This document shows, one piece after another, positions 58,578 to 64,000 of a DNA stretch of 64,000 nucleotides. Every line of letters starts with the position of its first letter. Within the stretch, counting starts at the first letter, position 1. The position numbers and the translations under genes were made by a program. The notes below the pieces were generated by a model. The model saw nothing but the letters and a program-made list of their open reading frames with translations, searched no databases and was not told the origin of the DNA. The stretch covers positions 6,768,890 through 6,832,889 of the forward strand of contig NC_092485.1 in NCBI RefSeq assembly GCF_047495875.1, given 5' to 3'. The stretch is from Pithys albifrons albifrons. Taxonomy: Eukaryota; Chordata; Aves; Passeriformes; Thamnophilidae.

Positions 58578-60704
58578 CCCCAGAGACCCACCTAGGGACC
58601 CCCCAGGGACCCCCAGAGACCCCAGAGATTCCCAGACACTCCCAGGGACCCCCAGGGTCCCTCAGGAAGCTACAGAGATCTCCCAGAGAACCCCGTTTCC
58701 CCCAGTTTCCCCCAGAGACGCCCCAGAGTCTGTCAGAGACCCCCAGACACCCCAGGGACCCCCATAGACTCCCCCGACACCCCCAAGGGACTCCCAGACG
58801 CCCCCACGGACCCCCAGGGAGCCCCCAGAGACCCCCAGAGACTCTCAGAGACCCCCCAAGGACCCCCAGAGAGCCCACTGGGACTCCCCAGGGACCCCCA
58901 GAGACTCCCCATAGATCACCAGGGACCACCCAAGGACCCCCGCAGACCCCCAGAGACTCCCAGGGGCCCCCAGAAACTCCCAGAGACCCCTCAGGGACCC
59001 GCAGAGACCCCTCAGGGACCCCCAGAGACTTCCAGACACCCCAGAGACTCCCAGAAACCCTCAGAGACCCCCCAGGGACCTCCAGAGACCCCAGAGACTC
59101 CAAGAGACTCCCAGAGACCCCCACGGACCCCCCCAGGGACCACCAGAAAGCCCCAGAGACCCCCCAGGGACCACCAGAGACCCCCCCAGAGATTCTCAGA
59201 GACCTCCAGGGCCTCCCAGACACGCGCCGAGACCCCCCAGGGTCCCCCAGAGACCCTCCATAGATCACCAGGGACCGCCCAAGGACCCCCACAGACCCCC
59301 AGACACCCCCAGAGACTCCCAGGGGTCCCCAGAAACTCCCAGAGACCCCTCAGGGACCCGCAGAGACCCCTGAGGGACCCCCAGAGACTCCCAGACACCC
59401 GCCAGGAACCCTCAGATGCCCCCAGAGACCCCCAGGGACTCCCCAGAGACACCCAGACCCCTCCAGGGACCCCCAGAGACCCCCAGGGACCCCCAGAGAC
59501 CCCCCAGAGACTCTCAGAGACCTCCAGGGACTCCCAGACACACGCCGAGACCCCCCAGGGACCCCCAGAGAACCCCAGACACCCGCCAGGGACCCTCAGA
59601 TGCCACCAGAGACCCCCAGAGATCCCCAGAGACCCCCAGACCCCTCCAGGGACCCCCAGACACCCCCAGACACCCCCAGAGACCCCCAGACAGCCCCAGA
59701 GACTCCCAGAGACCCCCCCAGGGACCCTCAGCACCCCCAGAGACCCATAGAGACCCCCAGAGACACCCCAGAGACTCTCAGAGATCCCCCAGGGACCCAC
59801 AGGAACCCCTCATAGATCCACCAGAGACCCCCCCTGTGACCCCGAAAGAAGTCCCCTGGGGATCCCCTCGGACCCCCCAGAAATCCCCAGACACCCCCAG
59901 AGACTCCCAGAGACCCCCAGGGACCCTCAGACACCCCCAGAGACTCTCAGAGATCCCCCAGGGACCCCCAGAGACCCTCCAGAGACCCTCCAGAGACCCT
60001 CCAGAGACCCTCCAGAGACTCTCAGAGATCCCTCAGGGATCCCCCAGGGACCCCCAAGGACCCCCTAGGGATCCCCACAGATCCCCAGAGACCCCCCCTG
60101 TGACCCCCAAAACAGTCCCCTGGGGATCTCCTGGGACCCCCCAGAAACCCCCAGACACCCCCAGAGACTCCCAGAGACCCCCCAGGGACCCTCAGACACC
60201 CCTAGAGACCCCCAGAGAACCCCAGAGACTCTCAGAGATCCCCCAGGGAGCCACAGGAACCCCTCAAAGATCCACCAGAGACCCCCCAGGGACCCCCAAA
60301 GAACTCCCCTGGGGATTCCCTCGGACCTCCCAGAAATCCCCAGACACCCCCAGAGACTCCCAGAGACCCCCCAGGGACCCTCAGACACCCCCAGAGACCC
60401 CCAGAGACCCCCAGAGACCCTCAGGGACCCCCCAGGGACCCCCATAGACCGCCCAGAGATCACGAGATGCCCCCCAGGGACCTCCAGAGACCCCTCCAGA
60501 GATCACGAGAAACCCCTCCGAGACCCCCAGGGACCTCCAGAGACCCCCGGGGTCCCACCTTGGGACCCCCAGAGGACCCCAGGGACCCACAGGAACCCCT
60601 CATAGATTCACCAGAGACCCCCATAGGTCCCACAGAGACCTCCAGAGAACCCCAGAGACCACCACAGATGCTCCAGAGACACCCCAGAGACCCCCACAGA
60701 GATC
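58578..60704 (+). repeat. AGACCCCCAG 10-11-bp minisatellite, first block
   Basis: Over 2 kb of units of the type GACCCCCAGA, GACTCCCAGA, GGACCCTCAG and similar, C-rich on the plus strand, with a basic period near 10 and frequent one-base length changes. Non-unit landmarks such as TTTCCCCCAGTTTCCCCC (58,690s) and CATAGATCACCAGGGACC (58,910 and 59,260) recur in later blocks. A homogenised 11-bp subarray of five CAGAGACCCTC units is at 59969-60019. Confidence 0.93.
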
Positions 60705-61244
60705 CCCGGTGCCCAAAATGTCGTCCCTCGGACAACGCCATTGGGGACCCCCGATGCCCGAAATGCCGTCCCTCGGGGAACCCCCTTGGAGACCCCCGGT
60801 GCCCAAAATGTCGTCCGTCGGGAACCCCCCTTGGGGACCCCCGGTGCCCAAAATGTCGTCCCTCGGGGAACCCCCTTGGGGACCCCCGGTGCCCGAAATG
60901 TCGTCCGTCGGGAACCCCCCTTGGGGACCCCCGGTGCCCAAAATGTCGTCCCTCGGGAACCCCCCTTGGGGACCCCCGGTGCCCAAAATGTCGTCCCTCG
61001 GGGAACCCCCTTGGGGACCCCCGGTGCCCAAAATGTCGTCCCTCGGGAACCCCCCTTGGGGACCCCCGGTGCCCAAAATGTCGTCCCTCGGGGAACCCCC
61101 TTGGGGACCCCCGGTGCCCAAAATGTCGTCCCTCGGGGAACCCCCTTGGGGAGCCCCGGCGCCCGAGGTGTCGCCTCTCGGCAACCACCCCGTGGGGACC
61201 CGCGGTGCTCGAAATGTCGTCCCTCGGCCAACCTCCTTGGGGAC
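60705..61244 (+). repeat. 45-bp tandem array, copy B (12 units)
   Basis: Twelve consecutive 45-base units (12 x 45 = 540). The interior eight are nearly identical, and the edge units (first two, last two) are more divergent. Core: GTGCCCAAAATGTCGTCC then CTCGGGGAACCCCCTTGGGG. Because 45 is divisible by three, all frames without a stop in one unit stay open; the plus frame spells a 15-residue unit with CPKC. I regard this as non-coding. Confidence 0.95.
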
Positions 61245-62665
61245 CCCAGAGACCCCCAGAGGACCCCCCCAGGGACTCCACAGGGACCCCCAGAGACCCC
61301 AGAGATTCCCAGACACTCCCAGGGACCCCCAGGACGCTACAGAGATCTCCCAGAGAACCCCCAGTTTCCCCCAGAGACCCCCCAGAGACTGTCAGAGACC
61401 CCCAGACACCCCCAGACACCCCAGGGACCCCCCTAGACCTCCAGACACCCCCCAGGGACTCCCAGACTCCCCCACGGACCCCCAGGGCTCCCCCAAGGAC
61501 CCCCCAGAGACCCCCCAGGGACCCCCAGAGAGCCCACTGGGACTCCCCAGGGACCCCCAGAGACTCCCCATAGATCACCAGGGACCGCCCAAGGACCCCT
61601 GCAGACCCCCAGACACCCCCAGAGACTCCCAGGGGCCCCCAGAAACTCCCAGAGATGCCTCAGGGACCCGCAGAGACCCCTCAGGGACCCCCAGAGACTT
61701 CCAGACACCCCAGAGACTCCCAGAAACCCTCAGAGACCCCCCAGGGACCTCCAGAGACCTCAGAGACTCCAAGAGACCCCCAGAGACCCCCACGGAGACC
61801 CCCAGAGACCACCAGAAAGCCCCAGAGACCCCCCAGGGACCACCAGAGACCCCCCAGAGATTCTCAGAGACCTCCAGGGACTCCCAGACACCCGCCGAGA
61901 CCCCCCAGGGACCCCCAGAGACTCCCAGGGACCCCCAGAGACCCCAGAGACTCCCAGGGACCTTCAGAGACCCCCACGGAGACCCCCAGGGACCACCAGA
62001 AAGCCCCAGAGACCCCCCAGGGACCACCAGAGACCCCCCCGAGATTCTCAGAGACCTCCAGGGACTCCCAGACACCCCCAGAGACCCCCAGGGACCCCCA
62101 GAGACCCTCCAGGGACCCCCAGAGACTCTCAGAGATCCCCCAGAGACCCCACAGGGACCCCCAAGGACCCCCTATGGACCCCCACAAATCCTCAGAGACC
62201 CCCCCTGTGACCACCAAAGAACTCCCCTGGGGATCTCCTGGGACCCCCCAGAAACCCCCAGACACCCCCAGAGACTCCCAGAGACCCCCCAGGGACCCTC
62301 AGACACCCCCAGAGACTCTCAGAGATCCCCCAGGGAGCCACAGGAACCCCTCAAAGATCCACCAGAGACCCCCCAGGGACCCCCAAAGAACTCCCCTGGG
62401 GATCCCCTCGGACCCCCCAGAAATCCTCAGACACCCCCAGAGACTCCCAGAGACCCCCCAGGGACCCTCAGACACCCCCAGAGACTCCCAGAGACCCCCA
62501 GAGACCCTCAGGGACCCACCTTGGGACCCCCAGAGGACCCGAGGGACCCACAGGAACCTCTCATAGATCCACCAGAGACCCCCATAGATCCCACAGAGAC
62601 CTCCAGAGAACCCCAGAGACCACCAGAGATGCTCCAGAGACACCCCAGAGACCCCCACAGAGATC
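61245..62665 (+). repeat. AGACCCCCAG minisatellite, second block
   Basis: Same 10-11-bp family as 58578-60704, with the same landmarks in the same order: GATTCCCAGACACTCCC, GCTACAGAGATCTCCCAGAG (61336), CATAGATCACCAGGGACC (about 61,568), and near the end CACCTTGGGACCCCCAGAGG (62,517). Confidence 0.93.
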
Positions 62666-62752
62666 CCCGGTGCCCGAAATGTCGTCCCTCGGACAACCCC
62701 CTTGGGGACCCCCGGTGCCCGAAATGCCGTCCCTCGGCCAACCTCCTTGGGG
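62666..62752 (+). repeat. 45-bp tandem array, copy C (2 units)
   Basis: Only two 45-base units here. They match the first and last units of the 12-copy array in edge-specific bases (CTCGGACAAC at the left, CTCGGCCAACCTCCTTGGGG at the right), as expected if the interior was amplified in copy B or lost in copy C. Confidence 0.92.
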
Positions 62753-64000
62753 ACCCCAGAGACCCCCAGAGGACCCCCCCAGGCACTCCACAGGGACCCC
62801 CAGAGACCCCAGAGATTCCCAGACACTCCCAGGGACCCCCATGACGCTACAGAGATCTCTCAGAGAACCCCCAGTTTCCCCCAGAGACCCCCCAGAGACT
62901 GTCAGAGACCCCCAGACACCCCCAGACACCCCAGGGACCCCCCTAGACCTCCAGACACCCCCCAGGGACTCCCAGACGCCCCCACGGACCCCCAGGGCCC
63001 CCCCAAGGACCCCCCAGAGACCCCCCAGGGACCCCCAGAGAGCCCACTGGGACTCCCCAGGGACCCCCAGAGACTCCCCATAGATCACCAGGGACCGCCC
63101 AAGGACCCCTGCAGACCCCCAGACACCCCCAGAGACTCCCAGGGGCCCCCAGAAACTCCCAGAGATGCCTCAGGGACCCGCAGACACCCCTCAGGGACCC
63201 CCAGAGACTTCCAGACACCCCAGAGACTCCCAGAAACCCTCAGAGACCCCCCAGGGACCTCCAGAGACCCCAGAGACTCCAAGAGACCCCCAGAGACCCC
63301 CACGGAGACCCCCAGGGACCACCAGAAAGCCCCAGAGACCCCCCAGGGACCACCAGAGACCCCCCAGAGATTCTCAGAGACCTCCAAGGACTCCCAGACA
63401 CCCGCTGAGACCCCCCAGGGACCCCCAGAGACCCCCAGACACCCGCCAGGGACCCTCAGATGCCCCCAGAGACCCTCAGAGATCCCCAGAGACCCCCAGA
63501 CCCCTCCAGGGACCCCCAGACACCCTCAGAGACCCCCAGAGACCCCCAGAGACCCTCCAGAGACCCCCAGAGACTCTCAGAGATCCCCCAGAGACCCCAC
63601 AGGGACCCCCAAGGACCCCCTATGGACCCCCACAGATCCTCAGAGACCCCCCCTGTGACCCCCAAAGAACTCCCCTGGGGATCTCCTGGGACCCTCCAGA
63701 AACCCCCAGACACCCCCAGAGACTCCCAGAGACCCCCCAGGGACCCCCAGACACCCCCAGAGACTCTCAGAGATCCCCCAGGGAGCCACAGGAACCCCTC
63801 AAAGATCCACCAGAGACCCCCCAGGGACCCCCAAAGAACTCCCCTGGGGATCCCCTCGGACCCCCCAGAAATCCCCAGACACCCCCAGAGACTCCCAGAG
63901 ACCCCCCAGGGACGCTCAGGCACCCCCAGAGACTCCCAGAGACCCCCAGAGACCCTCAGGGACCCACCTTGGGACCCCCAGAGGACCCCAGGGACCCACA
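62753..64000 (+). repeat. AGACCCCCAG minisatellite, third block (continues past window)
   Basis: Near-copy of 61245 onward, offset by 1510 bases at its start, including GCTACAGAGATCTC at 62846. It reaches the CACCTTGGGACCCCCAGAGG landmark again at 63,965, so another 45-bp cluster is predicted just beyond the window end. Confidence 0.93.

Larger units (their letters stand above)
58358..64000 (+). repeat. Higher-order tandem repeat (45-bp cluster plus 10-bp array)
   Basis: The 45-bp clusters at 58358, 60705 and 62666 each open a long unit of 10-11-bp repeats. This defines higher-order units of about 2.35 kb, 1.96 kb and at least 1.33 kb. Units 2 and 3 are much more alike than either is to unit 1, judging by eye from shared landmarks. 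Length differences come largely from 45-bp copy number and from the amount of 10-bp repeat. Confidence 0.85.

Noticed and set aside
60705..61244. CRISPR-like array
   Set aside because: Regular 45-bp units, but there are no unique spacers: the whole unit repeats, and the context is a vertebrate gene neighbourhood. It is a minisatellite.
60709..62844. 711-codon open frame and several 200-370 codon frames on both strands
   Set aside because: Low-complexity C-rich repeats lack stops in many frames at once. No start context, splice structure or known domain, and units vary by non-multiples of three outside the 45-bp arrays.

Overview
This is vertebrate nuclear DNA, almost certainly from a bird. 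The protein-coding genes are split by small introns. CR1 LINE fragments are the only dispersed repeats I recognise. Promoters are CpG islands, and the right end is a very GC-rich minisatellite block of the kind found on avian microchromosomes. Gene content matches the human 6p21 neighbourhood. From memory the avian counterpart is a microchromosome (chicken chromosome 26); I could not check this.

Layout. (1) 1-9.7 kb: MAPK13 (p38-delta MAP kinase), plus strand, lacking only its first coding exon, which lies left of the window. One of its introns has minor-spliceosome (U12-type) signals. (2) 9.7-15.8 kb: AT-rich intergenic DNA with two CR1 fragments. (3) 15.8-38.9 kb: BRPF3, plus strand, complete: CpG-island promoter with a non-coding first exon, 12 coding exons encoding about 1161 residues, and a 2-kb 3' UTR. 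(4) 39.6-55.7 kb: TBC1D22B, minus strand, complete: 13 coding exons encoding 507 residues, convergent with BRPF3 and starting in its own CpG island. (5) 55.7-57.4 kb: transition DNA with no gene I can assign. (6) 57.4-64.0 kb: nested minisatellites. A G-rich part comes first, then a C-rich part built from 10-11-bp units and 45-bp units organised into higher-order repeats of about 1.5-2.4 kb, still continuing at the window end.

The three genes are not a pathway unit. MAPK13 is a stress-activated kinase. BRPF3 is the scaffold of a histone H3 acetyltransferase complex. TBC1D22B is a Rab-GAP-family protein. All exon joins were checked by hand for reading-frame phase and they close without frameshift in all three genes. 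The many long open frames in the last 7 kb, on both strands and in several frames, are explained by stop-poor C-rich repeats and are not annotated as genes.

I did not find a convincing undescribed system. The best leads are the U12 intron in MAPK13, the GC-AG intron and the transposon-abutted splice donor in BRPF3, and the higher-order, strand-asymmetric G-quadruplex-prone array at the right end.
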